A stretch of 64,000 nt of DNA, from assembly GCA_036365515.1 (NCBI GenBank), contig CM070873.1, positions 177,679,604-177,743,603 on the forward strand. Reading direction: 5' to 3'. Below are positions 32,113 to 43,338 of the stretch, one piece after another. Below the pieces are notes generated by a model. It was not told the DNA's origin. It saw nothing but the letters and a program-made list of their open reading frames with translations, and ran no database searches. The stretch's first letter is position 1, and every line of letters begins with the position of its first letter. This DNA is from Torymus aiolomorphi (Eukaryota > Arthropoda > Insecta > Hymenoptera > Torymidae). A program made the position numbers and the translations under genes.

Positions 32113-33289
32113 ATAAATAGAAATCAGGAAAATATTTACTTAAAAATAAGTATTTATGAAAAAGTACAAATGAAATATAATGTGATATGCCTAAATACGC
32201 AAACATAAATATTCTAAAATTATAAGTAAACTATAATTATCAAGCAGTGATATATAAAAGAAAACTAATTACAAAATATACCATGAAAATAATTTTAATC
32301 CTGGCTCAGCTTTTAAAAGCTTTTCTGCATACAAATATTTGTAACGGTCACTATGCCGTACATTATATGAACCTCTATTGTGAAATAAAATTAATTATAT
32401 ACGGGATTAATAAAGGAGAAATTCTGATTACCGACGCGAATTACCCTCCATGACATGGTGAGCTCAAACAGTACTCGACACGACATCTACCAGATAAATC
32501 TAATACCCGGTTGAAAGTATCCCTAGACATAGGTGAGTTTAATAAGAGCTCTTCTGTCACGGCGGGAAATTTGAATCTTTAACCATATTTGTTCATTAAC
32601 AAAGGCATGAAGCACGAAAAATTAACTCTTTATATATGATAAAATAACAAATGAACGGTACTTCTATATGATATAAATCGATTCATAATAACTCACCTTA
32701 TAGATTTCTGATTTTTGAATTATGCGCCAGATGAGTACAGGTGGCATAAAAGTCAATAGTACTAAATCACTGATTGTTCGCCACATGTGGCTGACGAAAT
32801 TAGAGAAGGATGGAGCTATGGGCGCTCGCCATAAGTGCGAGTGAGATGGACAATAGAAATTAATATCTTAATATATTTCGTTATTTATAACATGCATGGA
32901 GGTAAATGAAAGCACTTTTTCGCCTAAACTAATTATGGCGCACCCGCCTATACATTTATTTCTATGAATAACGTATTAATTAGAAAGTTACATCACAAAT
33001 TTTGTGTCACAGATTTCTCAATGAATACGGAAAATCCCGACTAACAATTTAATGAGCATGATGTGTGGTCGTCGTACTGTACCTTTTTTTGTCCCATTAG
33101 ACAAAACATAGGCCACAACCATCAAGAAAAGAGAAATGATGAAGTGCAGTGGCATAACAGAGGGGCAAAGGGGAAGAGAGCCGATCATCTAGAACGAATT
33201 AGCGCCACCCAGGGTGCGCACTTATTGTACAGTACTTATGGAAATTGAATAAGTGCGCATCCCCCTAGACACAGGTAGGCAGATGCTCC
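32113..33289. other. AT-rich intergenic DNA, no gene supported
   Basis: No splice-framed ORF, RNA gene or repeat end was recognised. Confidence 0.5.
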
Positions 33290-33660
33290 TTAAATAGAGG
33301 TGCACTCTCGGCATAGCGCCACTTAGTCAGTCACCGCGCAGGAGCCCAGCAGCCTCGTCCTTCGTTGAGATTCGCAAAGCCGCAGGTCGAACGAGAGCAC
33401 GTGTTGCAGAGCAGCCACGCAGAGTCGCGCATCCGGCGGTCCCAACGACGACAAGGTGAAAATTTACAGCGCCAGGCCTATGATTATTCCTTCGGGAGAA
33501 AGTAGGCCGAGTCAAGTTGGTTCGCCCGACTTGGCGTAGCTTTGCTTTTTTAGGAGTGTCGGGCGTAGAGGCGGAAAACCGGGGAAGGCATAGCCTCCCC
33601 CCTGTACCCGGCGGACATGGCCGCAAGGTCATTAACGCACTAGGGTGACAGGTTACCCTG
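33290..33660 (+). promoter_or_regulatory. Possible RNA polymerase II promoter and first exon
   Basis: A TTAAATAG box (33292-33299) lies about 30 bp before an initiator-like TTAGTCAGTC (33327-33336), followed by GC-rich sequence and a donor-like ACAAGGTGAAAA near 33455. A second GC-rich block reaches 33660. GC content is sharply higher than on both sides. No protein frame is convincing, so this could be an untranslated first exon, a non-coding RNA or part of an old LTR. Confidence 0.3.
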
Positions 33661-34383
33661 CGTTTGATCTTTACTAGCCACGCGAGAACCAGAATACGGA
33701 TATTAGGATTCGAATAAAAATTTTTTTTTTGTTAGAGTGAATTAAGATCACGTTGCCGGTGATGCATCATTATATTATTATTATTATTATATCGTTATTC
33801 TTATAAATTTTTTTTTTCTCGTTGTTTTGGTTGTTTTCTTTTGTTCGCGGGTATTGTGTTAATATTTCGACGTTTATATTTCGCGATTATTCTTTCATGA
33901 GATTTATCACGATAATAAAATTTTTTCTTTCTTTGTTTTGTTATTTTGGTTTATAGTCTCGCCACTATTTAGCTCGTCCTCGGTCAATCAGTTTGTGTAC
34001 GTGTGTGTACATGGAATCCCGAGGAAGGGTATCGTTTACATTTCGATATTGTTACGCGACCGAGAATAGAATTGAGTAGTTAGCCTATAATATTTTTTTT
34101 TATATCTATTGAAATGTATCTTTATTTCTTCGCTTGTGTGTAACGTGAACAAAATTTTTTTTTATTTTATGATTACTATTATTATTATTCAATTTCTATA
34201 TTGCAATTTTTTTTGTCATTCGGCTGATATTTTTGTAATTTTCTTTTATGAATAAAATTGATCTTGATTTTGTACACATGCATTTACGATTATATATATA
34301 ATTTTACCGGACGTTTATCCAGTATCCACATCCCTGTTCCTTAACATTTTCACCATAGGATAAGTTTAGTAACCATAATATAC
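33661..34383. other. T-rich stretch, no gene
   Basis: Long T runs, ATT repeats and AT-rich sequence up to the Gypsy insertion point. Could be intronic. Confidence 0.5.
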
Positions 34384-34387
34384 ATAC

Positions 34388-35476
34388 TGTAACGGGGTTC
34401 AGTTGCGGAGAGGGTATTAATCCCTCTCAGGGGTTCGCGGGGTAATATACGGGTGTATTCTACGCCCGGACACCTCACCGTTGTAGAATCACCTGTAGTC
34501 CGGCAGAAGCGCCTCGGCACAGGTTCCGAACAGGCGAGCCCGGCTTCTATTGTAGAAAGCCTAGGCCGCCTTCCCCTAGAACCGGCGCTGCGCTCTGCCG
34601 CTGCTGCCAACTTCTACCCGCGAACTACCGGCTCCTCGCGAAGACCTAGCGTTACCAGCGCAGCCGGCTTTTCCCGCGTACAACGCCGCTCGGTCTAACC
34701 TCTCGAGCGGCTATTGAGATACTTACTCCCGCTACCGATGTTCCTCTAGGAGGCGATGCCTACGACTAGCTGCAGCTGCTGAAAAGGGTAGAGGGCGGTA
34801 TTCGGGAAATCATGCATAGGTTAAGGCGCGCTCAATGAATACTCGTGACTCGACTATTTAAGATAAAATTAAAATTCTATTCAATAAAGATAATCGCGCT
34901 AAGGGGCGCGAACCCGGACAATATATTCAACAAAATTACGCCACAGGCTGAGACTTCAATCACCGCACGCACGCTCGCGATTACGGCGGAGCCGCTTATT
35001 CGCAGGTGACGGGGGGAATTATCTCGCGCTCCCGTCACCAAGAAACGCTGTTATCAGTGTAGAGCCTACTTACTCGTGGCTGGCCAGCCACCGCACGCAG
35101 TCTACGCAACGCTGCCTCTCTCTTCCTCTCGTGCTCGTCCTCGCGCTCGCGTACTCTCTCTCTCTCTCTCGCTTCCACTCCTCCCAGTGGTGGCGGCGCG
35201 ATCGCGCGATTGGCTGCAGTGGTGGAGGCGCGGTACACACACACAAAACTTGAGATGCGGAGCTCACAAAAATGCGACTTGTTGCGTGTCACGACGGTCA
35301 ACAACATCGCCGCTCGTTCCCCCTCACAGCGGCGCGGCGGCTTCGTCTTCTTCTCCGTCTACTTGGCGCTTGTTCCGCGTGGCGCTCTGCCGATCACGAT
35401 ACGTGCAAGCGCGCGAGATTCGAGTCTCGCGACGCGGTGTACGTGATCCACTTACCATATATCGGCGCCGGTCACA
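34388..35476 (-). repeat. Gypsy 3' LTR
   Basis: Starts TGTAACGGGG and ends GGTCACA on the plus strand. Contains a (CT)n tract near 35155-35171. Confidence 0.95.
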
Positions 35477-35487
35477 CCCCCCACCTA
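35477..35487 (-). promoter_or_regulatory. Gypsy polypurine tract
   Basis: AGGTGGGGGG on the minus strand directly before the 3' LTR. Confidence 0.7.
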
Positions 35488-36615
35488 GATTCGGCGTACT
35501 CTGGAGGCTGCATCGATCAGGAAAGAGATAGGACGCTGATGGATGAAATGAAACGCGAACGACTGGTTTTGGGTGAGTGTCTTTATTGGACCTACTATAT
35601 TATGGCGAGGTGCCATACATTCACTTCCTCTTCTGAGGGTGGTTGGCCCGGCCTGGGCACCTGCGCGCCCCTCTCGGGGTGGCCCTGCCGGAGACCGAGC
35701 AGTACCAGGGAGGTGGCAGTGGCGGCTGGTCGACCGGCCCACCCAGGGCTCCGGCCAGCTGCTCCTCCCGGCGACGTGCCTCCTCCAGGCGCGCCCGGAC
35801 CTCAGCGAAGGCCTGCTCCTCGGCCAGACGCTGAGCCTGGGCCGACTGCAGCTCCTCGGCCAGGCGCCGGCTTGGGCCGCCTGCCGTAGCTCCTCCGCGG
35901 CTCGCCGACTCTGGGCCTCCCGGCGCTCCGCCCGCCAGGTGGCGGTGTGCTCCAGCTCCGCTTTCTTGGCCTCGACCATGCGCCGCCACTTGGCGGCCTG
36001 CTCCGGCAGGGCGGGGTGGGCGTTGCACCACCCCTCAAAGTCGGCGAAAGTCGCGTCGCGGGCATTTTGGGCGGCCTGATCGCGGTCACGGGCACGCTCC
36101 AGGGCAGCCTCCATCTCTGCCCATGTGGTCGGGGGGCGGGCGTCGTCCTCGCCCGTTTGGGTGGCGCGCTCGCAGGTGGCCACTCGCGGCCAGCCGAGCG
36201 GGATGGGATCCGCGGGAGGGCGACGGAGCTCGTCCCGGAGCGAGGAGATTGGGACTCCCGGGCTTGCGCGACCAGCTTCCGCTTGCCCGTCGTCCCACTC
36301 CTCTATCACGGGGCGCTCCCAGCCTGCCTGCTCGTCGCGCTCCCGCTTCTGCGCGAGCTGCTTCTCACGCAGGACGTGCAGGGCGGCCTTTATCATCCCA
36401 TGGGCCGTGGTCCCCAGGTCCATACGCATGAGGGCGGCGAGGACCTCTCCAAAGGTCTCCTCTGGGATTTCCAACATCTGGAACAGAGAAAGAGGAAATC
36501 TGGTCAGGTCTGGGTGTTGGTGCTTTGGACGTGGCAGCCTCTCTGTGGTTTCCCACCGGCCGCGACGTAGGAAGGCGGAAAGGTCAGGTGACTTTCCGAG
36601 GGCGTCCGCGTCCAC
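35485..36615 (-). pseudogene. Gypsy ORF3, coiled-coil protein downstream of pol
   Basis: Begins MDADALGKSPDLSAFLRRGR and overlaps the 3' end of pol by 32 bp in another frame. The N-terminal half (LEIPEETFGEVLAALMRMD, then a Lys/Glu/Arg helix) is followed by a long Ala/Glu/Arg coiled coil (RRMVEAKKAELEHTATWRAE). The coiled coil does not end in this frame: from about 35880 it continues in the frame of 35621-36031 (RLAEELQSAQAQ, RARLEEARRREEQLAGALGG), so a one-base indel has broken it. There is no signal peptide or membrane segment, so it does not look like an envelope protein despite the env position. No family recognised. Confidence 0.55.
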
Positions 36616-36930
36616 GCTGCGGTTGAGATAGGACGGATAGGGCCACCGGAGCGGGCCGGAGTGGGCCTACTACCACTGCTCGGGCTCCTGGAGGCCTTCC
36701 GCGTTCTCTCGGCGGGCGAGCCGAGGCGGGCGCTTGATTGGGGACGGATGGGACCGACGGATTTGGCCCGAGTGGGTCTACTACCATTGCTCGGGCTCTC
36801 GCGGGTCTTCCGCGTCCCCTCCGTGGAAGAGATGAGGCGGGTGGTACCACCGGTGTCTGCTCGAGTGGGTCTACTACCACTACTCTAGCACCCGGGGGCC
36901 TCCCGCGTCTCCTCGGAAGCGTTTCGTCCA
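36600..36930 (-). repeat. AT-hook tail repeats of Gypsy integrase
   Basis: Three diverged units (plus-strand GTGGGYCTACTACCA at 36661, 36772 and 36865) encode RGRP-type motifs each followed by a VVVxPL segment; a fourth RGRPRK ends the protein. A related unit lies at the other end of pol near 40234. Units are 93-111 bp long. Confidence 0.8.
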
Positions 36931-39900
36931 AGAGGGTGTCGCCGGAGGGCTCGCTCATTGGCGCGGCCTCCGTGTCGACCGGCCCTTCCGGCTCGTCGGG
37001 TTCTGGCGAAGCCGACTGGTAACTTTTCAGCTGTTCCGCGGCCACCACCTCTTCTACCTCACCGCCGGCGCCTACCAATCTGTAGGTGTTAGGTCCAAGA
37101 GCATCCGTAATCCAATACGGACCTTCGAACTTCGGCGCTAGCTTCGCCGCAATGCCCTTGGCGGCTAAGGATAGGGGATGGTTACGTTTCCACCCTTTGT
37201 CGCCTGGTTTGAAAGTTGGCTCGCGCCTGCCGGCATCATAATAGCCGGCTTGGCGTTCTTGAGCCGCGCGCGCTCTCGAAGCGGCGCGCGCGTGCAACTC
37301 TAGAAGGGCCTCCATTCGCTTCTTCCAGTGAGCCAAACTTTCTTCTTGAGCCGGGGCGTCTGCTGCTACCTCTTGCATCCTCCGTTGCATGCCAGGAGGT
37401 TCTGGCTGTCTCCCATAGAGCATTAGGGCTGGGCTCATCCCGGTAGAACTTTGCTGCGCCGTATTCATGGCGAAGAGAAGTTCCGGAAGCTTCTCGTCCC
37501 ATGTACTATGCCGCTCCTTAAGATAGGAAGCGACCATCGTATTTAGGGTACGGTTGGCTCGTTCTATCGGGTTAGCCTGAGGGTGATAGGGGGGAGTGTG
37601 GGTGTGATGCACACCGCGCTCCCCCAGGAAGTCTTCCACGGCACGGTTCTTAAACTCGGTGCCGTTGTCAGACAGGAAGACTTCCGGGCAACCGAATCGA
37701 AGAAAGATCTTCCGACTTAGTTCCGCTATCACCGTCTTGGCGTTTGCTTTACGTATGGGGGAGGCCTCCACCCACCTGGTAAAGAGGTCCTGGAACACCA
37801 GGATATACTCGCACCCTTTGGAGCTTCGAGGCAACGGTCCGATAATGTCTCCAGCTACGACCTGCCAGGGTTTGTCGATTACTCGGCGCCCCATGAGGCC
37901 GGCTGGAGCCCTTTGCTCCACCTTGAAGCACTGGCACGTCTCGCAGTTTCGCACGTACTCCTGCGTTTCCGCATATTAGCGCGGCCAGTAATAGCGCAGC
38001 GCGACTCTGGCGAATGTCTTCTCTCTGCCGAGGTGTCCAGCGGTGGCGTCGTCGTGGCATTCCTGCAACATCTCGCGACGATGTTCTTCTGGTACTACCA
38101 GCTTCCAGGCATCGTCATCGTCGCCGAGGGTTGAGTCTACCTCTGAGTTGGGGCGGTACCGGTAGAGACTGCCTGCTACGAGTTTGTAGGTGGGGTAGTC
38201 ATTGGGCTGCCCTTTGACCTTGGCGCACCACTCCTGATACCACGTGTCCGCGGTGTCGGTGAACCACGACACCGCGGCCACTTCTAGCCCATTCTCATCC
38301 TCATACATACGAGAGAGGGCGTCTGCCACGTGGTTGAAGGCGTCTTTGCGGTGTTCAATGGTGAACTTATGACCTTGCAGCTCCAATGCCCAACGAGCCA
38401 ACCTGCTCGTGGGGTTTTTCAGTTGGCAGAGCCACCGCAAGCTGCTGTGGTCTGTCACTACCTTAAACTCGTAGCACTCGATGTATGGGCGAAACTTTTG
38501 GATGGCCCATACTACCGCGAGGCACTCTCGCTCGGTAACGCTATAATTCCGTTCCACCGATGTGAGCACACGGCTCGCGAACTCAATCACCCTCTCCTGC
38601 CCTTCTAACTCTTGAAGTAGCACTGCGCCTAGGCCCACATCACTCGCATCCGTCTGCATGATGTAGAACCCCTCGGGATGAGGTCGGTGCAGCTCCGGAG
38701 CGGTCATCACCATCGCTCTCAGCAGATCGAAAGCGTGCTGCTGCTCTTCGACCCACTCGTACTTTTGGTTTCTTTTAGTCAGATTTGTGAGCGGCTCAGC
38801 GATGGTGGCGTAGTTCGGTATGAACTTCGGATACCACGAGGTGGTGCCTAGGAACCTCCGCAGTGCCTTCAGGTTCTGGGGCACCGGGTAATCCCTAATT
38901 GGTTCGATCTTGGCCGGGTTCGGCCTCGTGCCGTCCCGGTTAACCAAGAAACCCAGGTATGCTACCTCTGGCTTGCAGAAAACGCACTTATCTGCATTAA
39001 GCGTCAATCCAGCGGCTACTAGCCATTCTAGCACCATCCGAAGGCACTCCTTATGCTTCTTGAATGTCTCGGCGACAATTATAATGTCGTCGAGGTAGGC
39101 ATAGACGTACGGCTGTAGCTCGGGTTCGAGCACCTGGTCTATGAGCCGCTGGAAGGTGGCGGGCGCGTTCGTAAGCCCGTACGGCATCCGCCGGAATTGG
39201 TATAACCCCATCCCGGGGACCGTAAAGGCTGTTATGGGTCGCGCTTCCACCGCCAGAGGTATCTGGTGGTACGTACTCTTAAGGTCGAGCGTGGAGATGA
39301 ACTTCGCCTTCCTCAAATTCCGTAGAATATCCTGCATATTCGGAAGGGGATAGACGTCTGGTTCCGTGACTGCGTTCACCTTGCGCAGGTCTTCACAGAA
39401 CCGCCGTGTTCCGTCACTCTTCCGGATCATCACAATGGGGCTCGACCAACCACTTCGAGAGGGCTCGATCACGCCCTTTTCGAGCATCTCCTTTACTTGG
39501 CGGTGCATCTCTTCTTGCACCTTGTCCGAGACTGGATAGTGCTTTTGCTTGATTGGTCGAGTGTCCCGCAGAGTGATCTCATGCTCCACGCCCTTTACGC
39601 ATCCCAAGCCTGGCGGAAGCTTGCTTAGGATAGCGTCTACCATTTCCTTCAGCTCCGCCCGCTGAAGGTCCGTAGCGTCCTCGAGCCCCATGGCCGACAC
39701 GGTACTTGGATCGGGGGTCAAGCTAGCTACTTCCAGCTCGACATAGGCTTCTGAGTCCTTACAGAAGAGCCTGTCCCTATCCGGGTCAAGTACGGCCCTA
39801 AACGCACGTACAAAGTTGACCCCTAAGTAGCAGTCTGCAATTTCGCGAGTAAGCCCACCCACGGTAATCGGAAGGAACACGTGGCCTAGCAAGGGGCTGC

Positions 39901-40276
39901 GGCTACCATCCGCAAGCCTAACACCTTGCTTCTCGGACGCTACGAAATCTTTCCCGAGTGCTGTGGCCAGTTGGAACCCGACGGTGCCCATCACCGTAGT
40001 GGATGCTCCCGGATCCAACAACGCTCGGAGGTTGAACTCACCCACCTCAAGTCGAACCCACCAGCGCGTCTCTGCGTTGGTTGGTTGGCCGACGGAAGCT
40101 TCTCCTCGGTCGGAAGACGGGTGAGCATCTGACTCCCCGGAGGCCGGGCGAAGATCGCACGCGGCCGCAGTGTCCTCGCACACTGGAGTCGTGTTCGGGC
40201 TCGGCACTCGAAGTGCCGCCGGGGTTAGCTCGAGTGGGTCTACTACCACTGCTCGAGCTCCCCGGAGACTTGGGGC

Positions 40277-40315
40277 GGGGGCGATTCTCTCTAATCGCCC
40301 CCCTTCCCGTTTCCC
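40277..40315 (-). promoter_or_regulatory. -1 ribosomal frameshift signal at the gag-pol junction
   Basis: The heptamer GGGAAAC (40315-40309, minus strand) lies in gag frame as G GGA AAC. A 6-nt spacer GGGAAG follows, then a perfect 10-bp stem (GGGGGCGATT with AATCGCCCCC) around the loop AGAGAG. Slipping back one base enters the pol frame exactly; without it gag ends at TAG 40291-40293, inside the stem-loop. All parts match the standard model of -1 frameshifting. Confidence 0.85.
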
Positions 40316-42378
40316 GAGCAATTAGGGCAATACTTGGCTAGGTAGCCGATCTTGCCGCATGAGTAACAACTCAGCGGCGGCCTCTGCTCCCCTGGGGTTC
40401 CATCCCGGGGTTTGGCCGGCGGCGCGGAGTCCCCTCCCGAACTCGCGTCTTGACCGGCCGGAGTTGGCTCCGGGGGCCTCTGCGCTCCCGTTCACCCAGG
40501 CGGCTGATGACCGCGCCCTCTACGCGGGCCACCAGGCGCATGCCTCGATGGGTGCTCCGCTCGAGGGCTTACCAGCTCAGCAAGTCTCTGCTTTAGCACC
40601 CGCCGAAGCATGTCCTCAAAATCCTCCAATTTGGGTCCCGCCACGCCGACCGCAGCAGCTACTTTGCCCTCCTTGGCGTCTGCCTTGGGCTTCCTCTGCG
40701 GGTCGGCTTTAGGGGGCGGCTTATAAGCCATCTCCGGCAGCAGCGTCGTCGCTGGCTGTGGAGGGGGCCTATAAGTTCTGGAATTTTCCAGAGTCTGCTC
40801 CGCCTCCACCGCAAGCTCTAACAGACCCTCTACCGACTGGAAGTCTGTCCTCCGAACCATGGCTTGCAGCTGTAGTCGGAGGTTCCGGTGGAGTTGATCC
40901 AGCTGTTGCTCAATCTTGGGGGGAGGCGCTATCTTTCGATTGATCGCTATGAGGCACGTTATGTAGTCCCTCACGGCCTCCTCTTCCCCCTGGCTGCGGT
41001 TATTAGCCTCCGCTATTAGCCGCTGCTGGAAACCTTTTGTCGTTCCGTACCAGCGCCTCGCCGCTGATACGAAGTCTTGCCACGTGGCCCACTTCTCCTT
41101 CTCGTTGCGGTACCACGTGGTCGCTGTGTCTGTGAAGAGCTCTGATAGCGACGACACCACCTCTTCTTCGGTGAGGTTGGCCAGGACTCTGCAATCCTCG
41201 AGCCTCGCAAGGAATACGTCTATGCTCTGGCTCTTCGCGTCAGAGAAGCGTATCTGCCACTTCCGCACTATTTGGTCGATATCTCTCGAGTGGAATAATC
41301 CCGACCTCGAGAAATTGGCCGACGTTCCTGGTGCGGAGTAGTTGGGCCAGCTCGTACCTCTCGCCGAATTTCGGCGGTCACCCCTCTCCCAGGCTGGGAT
41401 TACGTCCCGTAAGTCAGCCTGGTCACTAGGGCGAGCTGGCGGTGGCGAAAGCTGCCTATGATCCCAGGCTTCGTTCCGCTCTGGGATCCTGAACGTGTCT
41501 TCAAACCGCACGTTCGGTCCTGGCCTGATGTCCGCTATATGGGTGCTGGACGTTGTTTGTCGGTGGTGGTTTAGTTTGTCCTCCAGCGACCTTACTTTTG
41601 TTTCCAGCCTCGCTATGTGGCTAATGTACTCAGCTTGTCGCTGGTGGTCTGCTTTTACCCTCTCCTCCAGCGACTTTACCCTCGTTATTAAGTCCACTAA
41701 TAACAGGCTGATGTCCTTAGGCACCCGAAACTCTGTCCCGTCGCTTGCCTGAAGACACAGCATGTCTCCCTGCCGCGTATCTTCTGTGTCGTTTTGATGG
41801 CTGTCTCTTCGCGAGTCATCCTCTTCTTGTGCGTCTTCCTGGTGTACTCCGGTGACTTCCTCGTATATGGCGTTCTCGTGGTGCACCGTGGGCTCATGGG
41901 GCTGTAGGTGTTGGGCTCGCGGCGCCGCCTCTGCTGTCGTCTCCCTTAGTAGTTTTGATATCGGCTCGCTCTTCAGTACTGCCTCCAATGGGTGTACGTC
42001 CCAATTGGAGGTTTGTACGAAGGTGCCGTCGTCTTCTACTAGGAGTTTCCCCAAAAGACTTGACTTCAATGATTTCCGCCGGGCGATCGTATCTCCCGGC
42101 TCCTCTGCCTCTTCAAAGTCATTTGGGCAATACATTCCCAACACCCACTTAGTCAGTCCATCCTTCTTTCTGAAGACTGTGCCATAGCGTCTTATTTCAA
42201 GCTGCGCCAGGCAGCTGTCAATCTCATTCTCTGTGAGAGAATCTGCCCAATCCTCCACGGCCTCCTGGATGCAGTACGCCATCATAGTCGCTCGCGAATT
42301 TTTGTGTGCGCAAGGGGATTTATTGTTCAATACCGCGGAACTCAAAAGTGCTTTTGCACTACCAGTGGTATCCTTCAC
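40291..42378 (-). pseudogene. Gypsy Gag, with an internal TGA
   Basis: The open part is 42378-40492 (628 codons); 66 more codons in the same frame follow a TGA at 40492-40494 and end at TAG 40291. An acidic N-terminal region precedes a coiled coil (ITRVKSLEERVKADHQ, IARLETKVRSLEDKL) around residues 230-275. The capsid-like domain follows at about 370-560, with FLARLEDCRVLANLTEEE, LFTDTATTWYRNEKEKW and a final helical lobe. The C-terminus is basic and Pro-rich, with a zinc knuckle (CYSCGKIGYLAKYC) after the TGA. In the knuckle the His of CX2CX4HX4C is Tyr. The TGA would remove the knuckle and block frameshifting into pol unless read through, so this copy is probably inactive. Start choice: the first Met of the ORF; a later Met (TMMAYCIQE) is equally possible. 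Confidence 0.85.
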
Positions 42379-43320
42379 AAGGTACCTACTGGATTACTAC
42401 TGGCAAAAGAAAATACGAATTTCCTCAACTGGTGGTTCGGTCTTTAATCGCTAGACCAGGGTAATTCGCTTTTCAACATGCTTGCTTGGAGGTTATGTCG
42501 CTTTTTGATTATTGCGCAAACGTAATTCGCTTGTTTGCGCAATGTGCAAACGTTTTTAACGCCTGCGCGAACAATTCAGCGCATGCGCAAACGATAAAAT
42601 CGGTGCAGTCGCGATTTCGCGGATGCGTAAGCGTTTTCACGGGATCTACTTCTCGCGCAAATTTATTCGGCACGCGGGCAAACGATTCCGTGTCGAAAAC
42701 AAAAATTTAATTTTTCTGCCCTTTGCGCATGCGCAAACTCAAAATTAGTGATGAACGCACCTCCCCGCGAGATGTGCTAACGATTCCGCGATAGTGATTT
42801 TCCACTTTTTTTTCCGATTTCTGCGCATGCACGGCCTCAAAATTACTGCGCGCGACCTCTAGGCTGTCCCCCGCGTCCGCGCTCACGCGTATTTCCCAAA
42901 AATGCGGAAATTCCCGCTAATAACCCTTAAAATACGAATTGGGTGCGTAATCTGCTACTTTACGCCCCGGCGTGCACGTGAGTTGCCTAACAAAGAGATG
43001 GAACCCTAAAAAACCTATTGTCGATAAAAAAAATCGTACTAAATAGTGTACTAAATAATAAATAAATAATTGTTAATTAATCTCTTTGTTACCCTCACTA
43101 AATACTTCAACAATGCTCGGCCTTCACAAGCAATGTCCTCGCTAAGTACGTGCAGGCCGGGTTATTCCCTCCAAGCAAGGTTAGAAACCACCAGTTGGTT
43201 ACCCTTGCACACACTATACACTTTTATAATAATTAATTATCCCTCTCGATAATTAATTATTCGCACGCGAGTCTCGACCTATTTAAATAATCGAATTATT
43301 CCCTAACCTATGCTTTCCAA
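42379..43320 (-). promoter_or_regulatory. Gypsy leader with GCGCAAACG and NRF1-like sites
   Basis: The untranslated leader repeats GCGCAAACG or its variants many times between about 42510 and 42740. It contains two near-perfect TGCGCATGCGCA palindromes (42579-42589 and 42724-42735), the known NRF1/Erect-wing recognition sequence. A downstream regulatory region would resemble insulator or enhancer arrays in other Gypsy leaders. Binding is an inference. Confidence 0.45.
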
Positions 43321-43338
43321 CACGTTAGGGGCGCCAGT
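43321..43338 (-). promoter_or_regulatory. Gypsy primer-binding site
   Basis: In element orientation the LTR end ACA is followed by AC and then TGGCGCCCCTAACGTG. The start TGGCGCCC resembles sites used by lysine tRNAs; this assignment is from memory. Confidence 0.65.

Larger units (their letters stand above)
36584..40321 (-). pseudogene. Gypsy Pol with one premature stop
   Basis: Two same-frame ORFs, 40321-37976 (781 codons) and 37954-36584 (456 codons), separated only by TAA at 37976-37978. Domains in order: a short basic/Pro region with GARAVVVDPL; protease LLDPGASTTV (DPG in place of the usual DTG/DSG); RT with FISTLDLKSTYHQI and YLDDIIIV; RNase H with QTDASDVGLGAVL, ERECLAVVWA and VADALSRM; integrase zinc region (HDDATAGHLG...CETCQCF, with the stop between its His and Cys pairs) and core (VAGDIIGPL, LSDNGTEF, QANPIERANRTL). 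The C-terminal 130 residues carry four AT-hook-like RGRP motifs. The frame is reached from gag by a -1 shift at 40309-40315, since the pol frame has no ATG near its start. Confidence 0.9.

Noticed and set aside
31706..32206. Short ORFs within the foldback element
   Set aside because: They are translations of the inverted arms, mirrored in the opposite arm, with no domain.
33290..33660. Considered as a tRNA or snRNA gene cluster because of GC content
   Set aside because: No cloverleaf, A/B box pair or Sm-type site was found.
35076..35889. Overlapping long ORFs on the plus strand near 35 kb
   Set aside because: They lie antisense to the Gypsy LTR and ORF3, where high GC content keeps all frames open.
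36123..36631. Plus-strand ORFs antisense to ORF3
   Set aside because: GC-rich shadow frames of the minus-strand coiled-coil ORF.
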